A DNA stretch of 64,000 bases, taken from assembly GCF_003932735.1 (NCBI RefSeq), contig NZ_CP033611.1:1401501-1465500 (forward strand). The letters run 5' to 3'. The position numbers and the translations under genes were made by a program. Source of the stretch: Rickettsiales endosymbiont of Stachyamoeba lipophora (GTDB taxonomy: Bacteria > Pseudomonadota > Alphaproteobacteria > Rickettsiales > 33-17). Below the pieces are notes generated by a model. It made no database searches. It was not told the origin of the DNA and was given only the letters and a program-made list of their open reading frames with translations. Below, piece by piece: positions 37,222 through 47,100 of this stretch. Every line of letters begins with the position of its first letter. Within the stretch, counting starts at the first letter, position 1.

Positions 37222-37620
37222 ATGATTTTAGGATTAGGTACTGATATTGTTAATATCACGCGATTTGAAAGACTGCTGGATTCAAAATTATCATATAAGC
37301 TTGATAAGATTTTTACTCAACGTGAATTAGATTATTGTTTTCAAAAGTCAGCCTCTAGGTTGGTTGCTTCAAGCCTTGCTGCTAGGTTTGCTGCTAAAGA
37401 AAGTTTTGTTAAGGCTTTAGGTTGTGGATTTGGTAATGGAATTTATTTGACTAGCATTGAGGTGTTAAATAATGCTTTAGGTAAGCCTGAATTAGTTTAT
37501 GATGCTCTGCTCCTCGGAAAGTTAATTGATATTTTGCAATGTAGGCAGTTTAAAACTCATATATCATTATCTCATGATTATCCGGCAGCTTATTCCACAG
37601 TAATTATTGAAAATATGTAG
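37222..37620 (+). CDS. acpS: holo-[acyl-carrier-protein] synthase
   Basis: A 132-residue enzyme that attaches 4'-phosphopantetheine from CoA to acyl carrier protein. The N-terminal ILGLGTDIVNITRFE with the Mg-binding Asp8, the central SLAARFAAKESFVKALGCG with the second metal-binding Glu, and THISLSHDYPAAYSTVI are diagnostic. Normal length. It stands alone about 210 bp after the HIT gene. It complements fabI in lipid metabolism. Confidence 0.95.
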   Translation: MILGLGTDIVNITRFERLLDSKLSYKLDKIFTQRELDYCFQKSASRLVASSLAARFAAKESFVKALGCGFGNGIYLTSIEVLNNALGKPELVYDALLLGKLIDILQCRQFKTHISLSHDYPAAYSTVIIENM

Positions 37621-37927
37621 GTTGCGTGAAGGATGTTTTATTAAGATTATCTTAATTTGCATGATATAATATTGAAAAAATGTGAGATTTTTAACCGCTT
37701 CGCGGTTTCTCGGTTACCAAAATTAAATATACAACATAGCTGCTTAGAATATGAGCTATATACAAAGCTTGTTAGTTATAGACTTTTTATTAATATTCAT
37801 TAAATTCAATTAAATTAATAGCTATATAATTACTAATAAGGAAAAAAGCTTAATTGAAATTTATCTTTCTTGCTGGCTCTGTTAATGTTATATATATGTT
37901 TTTAAAGGTAATAATGGTTGGTATGTT
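37621..37927. other. intergenic region after acpS
   Basis: No gene is visible in these 307 bp. A small GC-rich hairpin, AACCGC (37693-37698) and GCGGTT (37702-37707) with a TTC loop, stands out against the AT-rich background. It lacks a T run, so it is not a standard terminator. The remainder is AT-rich leader for the proline-rich repeat gene. Confidence 0.45.
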
Positions 37928-38677
37928 ATGTTCTGGTTAAATTTTTATAAATTATTATGTAAGCAATTATTAAAAGCCTTCTTCTTATTTGTGATCGCAT
38001 CAACAGTAAAAGTGTTATGGGATAATGTTAAAGAAGATGTTTTTCGCTTAACAGATAATTTCAAAGATTGGTGTATTGATAAAGTAAATAATAGTTCTGG
38101 CATAAAAGAAAGTAATGACATCTTATTATATTATTTTCGTGGTATCTTACTAACTATTTTACAAACGCTTAGCAGAAGGCTTGAATATTTGGCTCCTAAG
38201 GAGCTTACTTATGAAGAATATAGAGCTCAAGTTCCAATGCAAAGTCAATATTTTGCTCCAACAACTGTGCTAGAAAAGGCAGGAAATCAGGGTGAACCGC
38301 CGTCTTCACCACAAACGAAAGAAGCTATCTATGTGGTAAATGAAGGTGAATTGATGACTCCGCCGCATTCTCCACAAATTTATGCTAATTCTCCTGAAGA
38401 TGTTACTCACGCAGAACAAGAAGAAGTTCTCCCGTATTTTGCTGAGTTTACTCCACCACGCACTACTATAAATAAAGCTGATACACCGCCGCATTCTCCA
38501 CAAATTTCTGCTAATTCTTCTGAAGATGTTACTCACGCAGAACAAGAAGAAGTTCTCACGTTTGCTGGGTTTACTCCACCACGCACTACTATGCACACGC
38601 GATATGCGGGTACACCTGAGGTATTTAAGAACTATAGAAATCATATAGCTAGTTATAACTTTCCGGATATGACATAA
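37928..38677 (+). CDS. membrane protein with duplicated proline-rich module
   Basis: A 249-residue protein of no recognised family. Residues 10-29 form one hydrophobic helix (LCKQLLKAFFLFVIAST), followed by a helical region. The C-terminal half holds two near-identical 38-residue modules (about 144-181 and 186-222), each containing TPPHSPQI, EDVTHAEQEEVL and FTPPRTT. A related PPSSPQT occurs just before. The TPP/SPQ motifs resemble eukaryotic proline-directed phosphorylation and SH3/WW-binding sites. Such a C-terminus facing the host would suit an effector or envelope-host contact role, but this is inference. Start ATG is the first in frame. Confidence 0.65.
   Translation: MFWLNFYKLLCKQLLKAFFLFVIASTVKVLWDNVKEDVFRLTDNFKDWCIDKVNNSSGIKESNDILLYYFRGILLTILQTLSRRLEYLAPKELTYEEYRAQVPMQSQYFAPTTVLEKAGNQGEPPSSPQTKEAIYVVNEGELMTPPHSPQIYANSPEDVTHAEQEEVLPYFAEFTPPRTTINKADTPPHSPQISANSSEDVTHAEQEEVLTFAGFTPPRTTMHTRYAGTPEVFKNYRNHIASYNFPDMT
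38357..38593 (+). repeat. 126-bp-period direct repeat encoding proline-rich modules
   Basis: Two copies, about 38357-38470 and 38483-38593, are nearly identical at the DNA level (for example GAAGATGTTACTCACGCAG in both). A 3-bp difference sits near the VLPYFAEF/VLTFAGF region. The high identity, including silent positions, suggests recent duplication or gene conversion. Confidence 0.85.
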
Positions 38678-38939
38678 AGTTGCAGTGAAAATATTTTGTA
38701 ATAAATTTAAATAGTCTTTAACTAATATTATTCACTATAAGTATAGGAAGCTTATCTTTTCATAAGGCTGCATTCTTGTTTAACTTTATTGTGTAAAAAA
38801 TAATAATTATCTCCTATGGTAAGAATTTAAATACTTGCATATTTATAAAAAATTATTAAATTTATTTAGCCGAAATTTAATAATTTTTAAATTCAACCAA
38901 TTTAAAATTTATAACGTTCAAACCATGAAATTTAGTACC

Positions 38940-39968
38940 ATGAAGTTAAGTGATTTTGATTTTGAGCTGCCGGAGGGCCTAATTGCCAAGCACCCGACCG
39001 AGCCACGTGATCAATGTAAAATGTTAGTTGTTGATAATGATCATTTTGATGATAAAAAATTTTATGAGCTACTAAATTACGTTAATGCTGGAGATGTAGT
39101 AGTATTTAATGACACTAAGGTTCTTCCCTCTTATTTAAAAGCCTATAATAATAATGGCGCATTAATTAATATCAATTTGCATAAATATAAAAACGATCTT
39201 ATTTGGGAAGCTTTTGTAAAGCCTGCTAAAAGAGTAAGAGTCGGAGAGAAGTTAGTTGTTGCAGATGATTTTGTTTTTGAAATCACAGCGAAGGATGATG
39301 GCGGTATTGTTTATTTAAAAACTAACTATGATACTAAGGAGTTTTTTAATAAGCTGGATTATTATGGTAAGATGCCGATACCTCCTTATATTAAACGGGA
39401 GGTGGAAAGTGGAGATGAACAGAATTATCAAACTGTTTATGCCAAATTTAGTGGATCAGTTGCTGCTCCAACTGCCGGCCTACATTTTACTGATGATTTG
39501 CTTAAGCGGTTAGTAGAAAAAGGCGTGAGTTTAGAGTATGTGACGCTGCATGTGGGAGCCGGAACTTTTATGCCGGTAAAAGTTGATCATATTAAAGATC
39601 ATGTAATGCATAGCGAATATTGTGAAATTTCCTTTGCTACCGCTAACAAAATAAACCAAGCGAAAGCTAATGGAAATAAGATTATTGCCGTAGGAACTAC
39701 TACGCTTAGAACTCTTGAAAGTGCAGTTGATAAAGATGGTTTGGTTAGAAGTTTTTGCGGGAATACCAATATTTTTATTACTCCTGGCGCGAAGATTAAA
39801 TCTGCTGATATGTTAATTACTAATTTTCATTTACCTAAATCTACTTTATTGATGCTGGTAAGCGCCTTTTGTGGATATAATAATATTATCAATGCTTATA
39901 AACATGCTATTAATAATCAATATAGATTTTTTTCATACGGTGATGCTTGCTTGTTATTCAAAGCTTAG
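38940..39968 (+). CDS. queA: tRNA preQ1(34) S-adenosylmethionine ribosyltransferase-isomerase
   Basis: A 342-residue enzyme that transfers the ribosyl part of SAM to preQ1 in tRNA, forming epoxyqueuosine. The start at 38940 yields MKLSDFDFELPEGLIAKHP, matching the family N-terminus; longer in-frame starts (38835 TTG, 38925 ATG) would add non-conserved residues. Signatures: GDVVVFNDTKVLPSY, GKMPIPPYI, FSGSVAAPTAGLHFT and HVGAGTFMPV. It is followed after about 170 bp by tgt, the previous step of the same pathway. Confidence 0.95.
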   Translation: MKLSDFDFELPEGLIAKHPTEPRDQCKMLVVDNDHFDDKKFYELLNYVNAGDVVVFNDTKVLPSYLKAYNNNGALININLHKYKNDLIWEAFVKPAKRVRVGEKLVVADDFVFEITAKDDGGIVYLKTNYDTKEFFNKLDYYGKMPIPPYIKREVESGDEQNYQTVYAKFSGSVAAPTAGLHFTDDLLKRLVEKGVSLEYVTLHVGAGTFMPVKVDHIKDHVMHSEYCEISFATANKINQAKANGNKIIAVGTTTLRTLESAVDKDGLVRSFCGNTNIFITPGAKIKSADMLITNFHLPKSTLLMLVSAFCGYNNIINAYKHAINNQYRFFSYGDACLLFKA

Positions 39969-40130
39969 CTTTAAGTAAGGTTACTAATATTATTATTGGC
40001 ATTATCGCATTTTATCATATACTTCCCAATGTTGTACAAATTACCTTTTGAAATATTTTAAAAGTTGAGTTTTAAAAAGCTACTAAACACAATTTATATT
40101 TAACTTCTTTTTGTTTAAATTTAATCTTAA

Positions 40131-41267
<1,137 letters not shown>

Positions 41268-41456
41268 TAAAAACCAATAAGTTAACAAAATATTAAGTTT
41301 AAAAAGCAAGTTTAATCATTAATTAATGTTAAATTTTTATTATAAGTACTTGATTTAACAGGGATCTTAGTGGTTTGATTTTTGATTAAAATGCCTTAAT
41401 TTACGGTTTATAAGAAAAATTAATTTATTTAATTTTGTATATATAAAGGTAAATCT

Positions 41457-41810
41457 ATGAGTATTTTTGGAAGAAGTTTTCACTGTCATGATGAATTGGA
41501 GTTAGATAAAACTCATGCGCTATGGCGAGCGGTTATAAATGAAGCTATCAATGATTTATTAAACCCTTTCCAATCATATGAAGCGATAAATAATAAAAAG
41601 GCAGTTATTGACTGGGTAAATAAAAATGAACAAGATTTTAATTTTATTTGCGGCTTAGCTGGCATTAATCCAAAATTTATGAAAAAAGTATTTTCAGAGT
41701 TAATTGCTACCGTCAGATCAAAAAAATTTAAGGAATATAGCAAAACCAAGCGAAAAACTAACGCTAGTTTTAAAAAGAATTGGTGCCAGGCAAGAAAAAT
41801 GCATAAGTAG
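41457..41810 (+). CDS. phage-like conserved small basic protein
   Basis: A 117-residue protein. The middle (LWRAVINEAINDLL at about 22-35, then FNFICGLAGINPKFMKKVFSE at about 62-82) resembles small proteins that recur in alphaproteobacterial prophages and gene transfer regions, with the pattern WRAVI..AI.D....DF..VC.LAG.DP. The C-terminus is Lys/Arg-rich. An AAAGGT sits near the start. It is probably nucleic-acid-binding, but I cannot give a function. No other phage gene is near. Confidence 0.6.
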   Translation: MSIFGRSFHCHDELELDKTHALWRAVINEAINDLLNPFQSYEAINNKKAVIDWVNKNEQDFNFICGLAGINPKFMKKVFSELIATVRSKKFKEYSKTKRKTNASFKKNWCQARKMHK

Positions 41811-41915
41811 GGTAACTGTAGCTTTTTCACTTAACTAGCTTATAGATGATATTATTTTTTATAATGGAAATTATACTGCGTAATCTAAGTTAATAAATCA
41901 GAATTATGATATTTG

Positions 41916-41945
41916 GGCCGGATAATCTCCGGCCTTTTTATTTTG
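41916..41945 (+). terminator. strong rho-independent terminator
   Basis: A perfect 7-bp GC-rich stem GGCCGGA (41916-41922) and TCCGGCC (41928-41934) with a 5-nt loop is followed by TTTTTATTTT. It lies about 105 bp after the phage-like gene, so it may end that transcript or a short RNA from the interval. Confidence 0.85.
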
Positions 41946-42069
41946 TAATCTATAATCAAATAAAGCGTTGAATGTGCAAGATCAATGCTTAGCTAAACGT
42001 TTTAATATCCGCCAGTTACTTTACTATTTTTAACTTTATGATAATGTTATTTTGTATTAATAATGAATT

Positions 42070-42074
42070 AGGAG
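42070..42074 (+). promoter_or_regulatory. ribosome-binding site that fixes the LRR protein start
   Basis: AGGAG lies 8 bp before the ATG at 42083. The frame also has an ATG at 42038 with no such site, and the F-box-like motif begins right after the 42083 start, so the later start is preferred. Confidence 0.75.
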
Positions 42075-42082
42075 AGCTTGCT

Positions 42083-44140
42083 ATGAGCCATATTACTGAA
42101 GTACCGAAAGAGATATTTGCCCATCATATTTTTAGCTATTTTGATCAGAAGGAATTGATTAATAATATTGCTTTGAAAAATTCTTTATTTCAGCAAGGAA
42201 CAGGATATAAATATACTGAAACTATTAGACCTATTAAAATAAGTAACTTAGAAGTATTTGACCTTGCAGCTATTAAAACTGATATTATTCAATCAATCAA
42301 TGCATTGGACATTGGGCAAGCTGAAAAGCGACAAAAAAAAGATTTAATCAAAAAAATTTGGGACCAGCTGATAAAAGGTGAAGTTGCTCAGGATGCAGAT
42401 TTAGCAAATATAAAGGCTATTTTTGATGGAAATATTATTTTTCAAGAGGAGGTTACTAAGAAACTACAATCTTTATTGGTTAAATTATATCCGAACTTTA
42501 AAATAAATATTGAGGTTACCTATAAGAATATTAGTTCAATAATTAATGCAATTAACCAAGATGTTAACTTTGCTGATAGCCTAGCTAGAATAGTACAAAT
42601 GCTTGATAGAAATGATTTTAATAATAATTTTAATCAGTATGAATGGAAACGGAATGTGTTACAGCTGATTTCAATTTTACCTCAATGTAGCAATTTACAA
42701 TCATTGAATCTAATTTATAATGGAATGGAAGCAGAGGATGCCAAAGCTTTAGCAGAAGTGTTGCCCAGTACTAATATACATAGCCTTGATTTAAGTAGAA
42801 ACAACATAGGAGCAGATGGCACTACAGCTTTAGCAGGAGCACTGCCACATACTAACATACATAGCCTTAAATTAAGTAGAAACAACATAGGAGCGGGGGG
42901 CGCTACAGCTTTAGCAGCAGTGCTGCCTGATACTAACATACATAGCCTTGATTTAAGTAATAACAATATAGGAGAAGATGGTACGATAACTTTAGCAGAG
43001 GGTGTTATAGCTTTAGCAAAAGTACTGCCTCGTACTAATGTACATACCATTAATTTAGGTGATAACGACCTAAGAGTAGGTGGCGCTAGAGCGTTAGCGG
43101 ATGTGCTGCCTCAGTGTGGTAACTTACATAATCTTTATTTATCTGGTAACAAGATAGGAGATGAAGGTGCTAGTGCTTTAGCAGCAGTGCTGCCCCATAC
43201 TAAGTTATATATCTTATCTTTACATGGTAATCTGATAGGAGATAAGGGTGCTATATATTTAGCAGCAGTTCTATCTCGTATTAATAAGTTACATAGCTTT
43301 ACGCTAAGTAATAACAACATAGGAGTAGCTGGTGTTAGTGCTTTAGCACGAGTGTTGTCTCAGTGTACTAACTTACAAACCATTGATTTCTATGGTAACC
43401 TGATAGGAAAGGATGGTGCTAGCGCCTTAGCTGCGGTACTACCCCATGCTAACACTAACAACATATGTAGCTTTGATTTAGGCTATAATCTGATAGGAGA
43501 AGAGGGAGCAAGAATATTAGGTGAGGCTATTGGTAAAGTAGCAAATTGTAAAATTATCGTTACTTTTACTGGTCATGATGAACGTACCGCTTATGCTGAG
43601 CGGCGAGCTTTCGAGCAAGCGAGAAAAGAACAACATCAAATTTTACAGCAGCAAGAAGCAGAGCGCCAAAGACAAACTGAAGCAGAATTACAGCTACAAG
43701 CAGAGCAACAACATCAGCAAATTTTACAGCAGCAAGAAGCAGAGCACCAAAGACAAGCTGAAACAGAATTACAGCTACAAGCAGAGCAACAGCAAGCGTT
43801 ACAGCAGCAAGAAGCAGAGCGCCAAAGACAAACTGAAGCAACACAGGTAAGCAAACTATTACCTACCAAGCTTTCAGAACGAGTAAAAACCATCTATAAT
43901 CATCCGGTTGCTCAAACTGCTTTAAAGATAATGCTGGGAATAGTTGGCTTAGGCGCTTGTATTGCGGTTGTTTGCTATTTATCGAGTAACCATAAAGCTA
44001 ATATTTTTAAATCTATCGAGAATAAGCTGAGTTTCCTTACTCCTTCTATTCCGATATTGAGCCAAGGTATAGAGCAGAATAAGGGCTTTGTATCAAAACT
44101 TACTACTCAAGCTAGAATTTTTATAGGCTATAATAGTTAG
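42083..44140 (+). CDS. F-box-like / leucine-rich-repeat / coiled-coil membrane protein
   Basis: A 685-residue, eukaryotic-like modular protein. Residues 5-36 (EVPKEIFAHHIFSYFDQKEL then INNIALKNSLF) match the F-box pattern LPxEIxxxIFSYLDxKEL. About residues 206-492 contain ten 27-29-residue LRRs of the ribonuclease-inhibitor type (for example NIHSLDLSRNNIGADG). Residues 506-589 form a Gln/Glu-rich coiled coil with near-repeated LQLQAEQQ and QILQQQEAE blocks. A single membrane helix lies near 612-636 (MLGIVGLGACIAVVCYL). F-box proteins link targets to host SCF ubiquitin ligases, so a secreted effector is plausible but unproven. The stop lies 14 bp from the convergent autotransporter. Confidence 0.85.
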   Translation: MSHITEVPKEIFAHHIFSYFDQKELINNIALKNSLFQQGTGYKYTETIRPIKISNLEVFDLAAIKTDIIQSINALDIGQAEKRQKKDLIKKIWDQLIKGEVAQDADLANIKAIFDGNIIFQEEVTKKLQSLLVKLYPNFKINIEVTYKNISSIINAINQDVNFADSLARIVQMLDRNDFNNNFNQYEWKRNVLQLISILPQCSNLQSLNLIYNGMEAEDAKALAEVLPSTNIHSLDLSRNNIGADGTTALAGALPHTNIHSLKLSRNNIGAGGATALAAVLPDTNIHSLDLSNNNIGEDGTITLAEGVIALAKVLPRTNVHTINLGDNDLRVGGARALADVLPQCGNLHNLYLSGNKIGDEGASALAAVLPHTKLYILSLHGNLIGDKGAIYLAAVLSRINKLHSFTLSNNNIGVAGVSALARVLSQCTNLQTIDFYGNLIGKDGASALAAVLPHANTNNICSFDLGYNLIGEEGARILGEAIGKVANCKIIVTFTGHDERTAYAERRAFEQARKEQHQILQQQEAERQRQTEAELQLQAEQQHQQILQQQEAEHQRQAETELQLQAEQQQALQQQEAERQRQTEATQVSKLLPTKLSERVKTIYNHPVAQTALKIMLGIVGLGACIAVVCYLSSNHKANIFKSIENKLSFLTPSIPILSQGIEQNKGFVSKLTTQARIFIGYNS
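43620..43850 (+). repeat. imperfect repeats encoding Gln/Glu-rich coiled coil
   Basis: About three copies of an approximately 90-bp unit (GAAGCAGAGCGCCAAAGAC and close variants near 43655, 43734 and 43814) encode the QQQEAERQRQTEAELQLQ-like heptads of the LRR protein. Lengths differ between copies, which suggests slippage or unequal exchange. Confidence 0.7.
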
Positions 44141-44154
44141 CCACATAAAATGCG

Positions 44155-47100
44155 CTAAAACTCATATCTAAGTTTAAGGATAAGGGAAGAGTTACGGTAT
44201 TTATTTTTAAGATCAGTAGAGGTGGTAAGGTTAAACTTAAGATTATGACGATCATGAATATCTAAAGAAGCGGCGATGGTATAAGTATCTTTAGCAGTCT
44301 TAGCAGATCTTAGGGTTTCTTTAAACAATTCACCGGCATTGGTAAGGTATGAAGTGCTGCTAGATTGAGTGCTGGTAAGATCACGTTTATAGGCCAGGTT
44401 AATAGATGGAATTAGATCTAAGCTGTTGGTTTGATATTTGCTAAGCTGTAATTTAGTGCCTAAAGTTACTGCACCTATATCGGTAGTTTTTTTATCATAA
44501 CTTCTGCCAAAGCTGCTAGCTGTTTCACTGTAAGCCGGTTGGTCAAGCAGTTGGTAGTTTATGCCTAAGCTTGGCATCAACTTATAATCATTACGGCTGT
44601 ACGCAATAAAGCTTGCTTTGCCGCTCAGTGCATAATTTTTCACTCTATATTTGCCTTTGGCTATTTCATTAAATGGCTTTTGGGTTAAGGTTTCAGCGAC
44701 GGCATAACCATAAGAAGCTACTAAATCAAGTTTAACTTTATCTGTTAAATGAGAGCCGTAAAGATTCATTTGATTGGCCCTGGTATAAAGCTTATCGCCT
44801 AGTTTGAGATTTTTAAAGTGAGTGTTGGTTCTGCTGGTAGCTATGGCGATACCTAATAAAGTATGTTCATTAACATTGCGGTCATAACCAAATATTTTTA
44901 CCTCACCCCGTTCCCGATAACCACTGTCACCATGGTTTTCAGTTTGCTTAACATAGTGATTAATGCTTTGTACCCAGATTCCTGCATTCTGAAGATATTG
45001 ATTAGCACTGCTAAGCTTAGCAGAGCTAAAGAAACTATCCTCTTCAAAAGAGCGGCTGTTGAAGTTATATTTAGCAGTGCTTATAAAATTGTTAGCTATA
45101 TTAAAATTGTTATTACCAAGATTATTTTCCAGCCTGGTAGAAACTACATTAAATATGTTGGTGCTGATATCTTTGATAGCGCCTATGGTTCTATCGGTAG
45201 TATTAATAGCAACTTTATTGACAAAATTGCTTAAGGCCTCGCCGGTATAAGCAGCAGCCATTTCAATTTTTTCAATAAAACTATTATCAACGGATGAGCG
45301 GTAAGCTGTATCACTAATTAATTTGCTATAGACATTATCTAATATTTGAGCAGAAGAGCTGACTGAGTAAGTATTAGTAGTTACACTAGTAAAGTTACTA
45401 GGGGCAGCGCTAATGGTAATGCTATAGATGTTAGCATTTTTAGTTACTGCATCGATCATATATTGGCCTAAATTATTGAGGGTAATATAATTATTTTTAA
45501 GATCAGCTAAAGAAATGTTATTAGCGCTATTATCTAGCACGTTACCATCTACCTCGAGTAAATCATAATTACCGGTGATAAGCAGGTTAGGATTAGCACG
45601 ATCAATCATGATTGTTGCGTTCTTTCTTAAAGTGAGATCTCCCGTCACTTTAAGCCTACCTAAGCTGGTGGTAGTTGTAGCTCCAATACAGCTTTTGATT
45701 TGAGCCGCGGCAGTATTAGCTGCATCTAGATTACCATCAATAGTAAGTAGATCAGAACTGGTGCTGCCTAAAGCTAAATTACCGCTTAAATTCACATTAT
45801 TCTCGATAGTTCTAGCACCCAAACTGTTTAAAGTGGCAGTTGAAGTAATATTGGTATTATAGGCATAAATATTGGCGTTTAGGTTTGTATCTCCTGTTAA
45901 TTCCAGATGCTTAAGTCGAGCCCCGTTAGCGGCAATATCATTGTTGATGTTAGTTGCTCCTAAGAAGTTCAAAGTAGCATTATTATCGGTAGTAGTAACT
46001 ATGCCAGCTATATTTTTACTTGGTGCAATATTAGCTGTACCATCGGCAGTAAAATTAAGATTACCGCTAATATTACCATTAAAATTGGAAACATTAGCGC
46101 CGCTATTAATAGTTTGAGCAAATATATTACCATCATAGGTAGTATTAAACCCTGTACCACCGGTTACGGTTTTTAAAGCAGCCCCACTTGCTCCAATGTT
46201 ACCAGTTACCGTGGTGGCAGCTCCGCTTAAGGTTAAGGTACCTGTATTATCAGTATTGCTAGTAATGTCACTATCAATATTTGCTCCGTTTACAATCAAG
46301 CTGTTATCAGCTTTGATAATAGTATTTGTTGCATATAAATTTCCGGTAACGGTAGTATTGCCATTTTCTGCTGCTTCAAATAGTTTAATTTTGTTAGTAG
46401 CATCACCGATGCTTTGACTAAGATTGCCACCCTTCATAACAAATGAGCCGATATTGTTACTTGCAGCCAGAACTCCGCCGGTTAGATTATAACCATTGCT
46501 TATTTCGGCGATACCGTCAGCGCTAAAATTCAGGGTGCCTGTAACGTTACCATTAAAGTTAGCAGTACCTGCGTCAATATTTATTGTATCTGCAGTAACT
46601 GCGTTGCTAAAATTAGCAATTTTAGTAGCATTTCCTGCGGTTATAAGCTTTAAAGCATTAATAGCACCGATAGTGCCGGTAACTGTGCCATGACCTGTTA
46701 CATTAAGAGTACCAGTGCTTATAGTAACAGTATCAATAGCGCTATCAATGGTAGTATCACTTAGATTAATAATACCATCACCCGTAAAGCTAATATTACC
46801 ACCCGTGATAGTAACATGGTTGTTAAAAGTAGAAGTGCCTGACCCGTGAGTTATGTTAGAGCTGGCTACTGTACCATTCAATATATTAGTTTTAGTAACA
46901 GCGCCGGTTGTGATTAACTTGAGCCGATTAGTAGCCCCTATGTTATCGGTAATAGTAGATGATTCAATTAGATTAAATACGCCGGTATTGGCAGTATTAG
47001 TAGTTACAGTTCCTGTTAATGTAGATCCTGCCATGTTGGCCGTACCATCGGCAGTAAAATTAAGATTACCGCTAATATTACCATTAAAATTGGAAACATT

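Noticed and set aside
37693-37707. GC-rich hairpin as a terminator of acpS
   Set aside because: The hairpin lacks a T run and its stem is only 6 bp; noted as a structure but not called a terminator.
38306-38644. Minus-strand frame opposite the proline-rich repeat gene
   Set aside because: It mirrors the repeats (two matching halves) and has no supporting start or motif.
43566-43844. Open frames in both strands across the Gln-rich repeats of the LRR protein
   Set aside because: They arise from the repeat composition and lie in other frames of a well-supported gene.
43620-43850. Possible CRISPR-like array
   Set aside because: The repeats are coding, of unequal length, contiguous and in frame with the LRR protein; there are no unique spacers.
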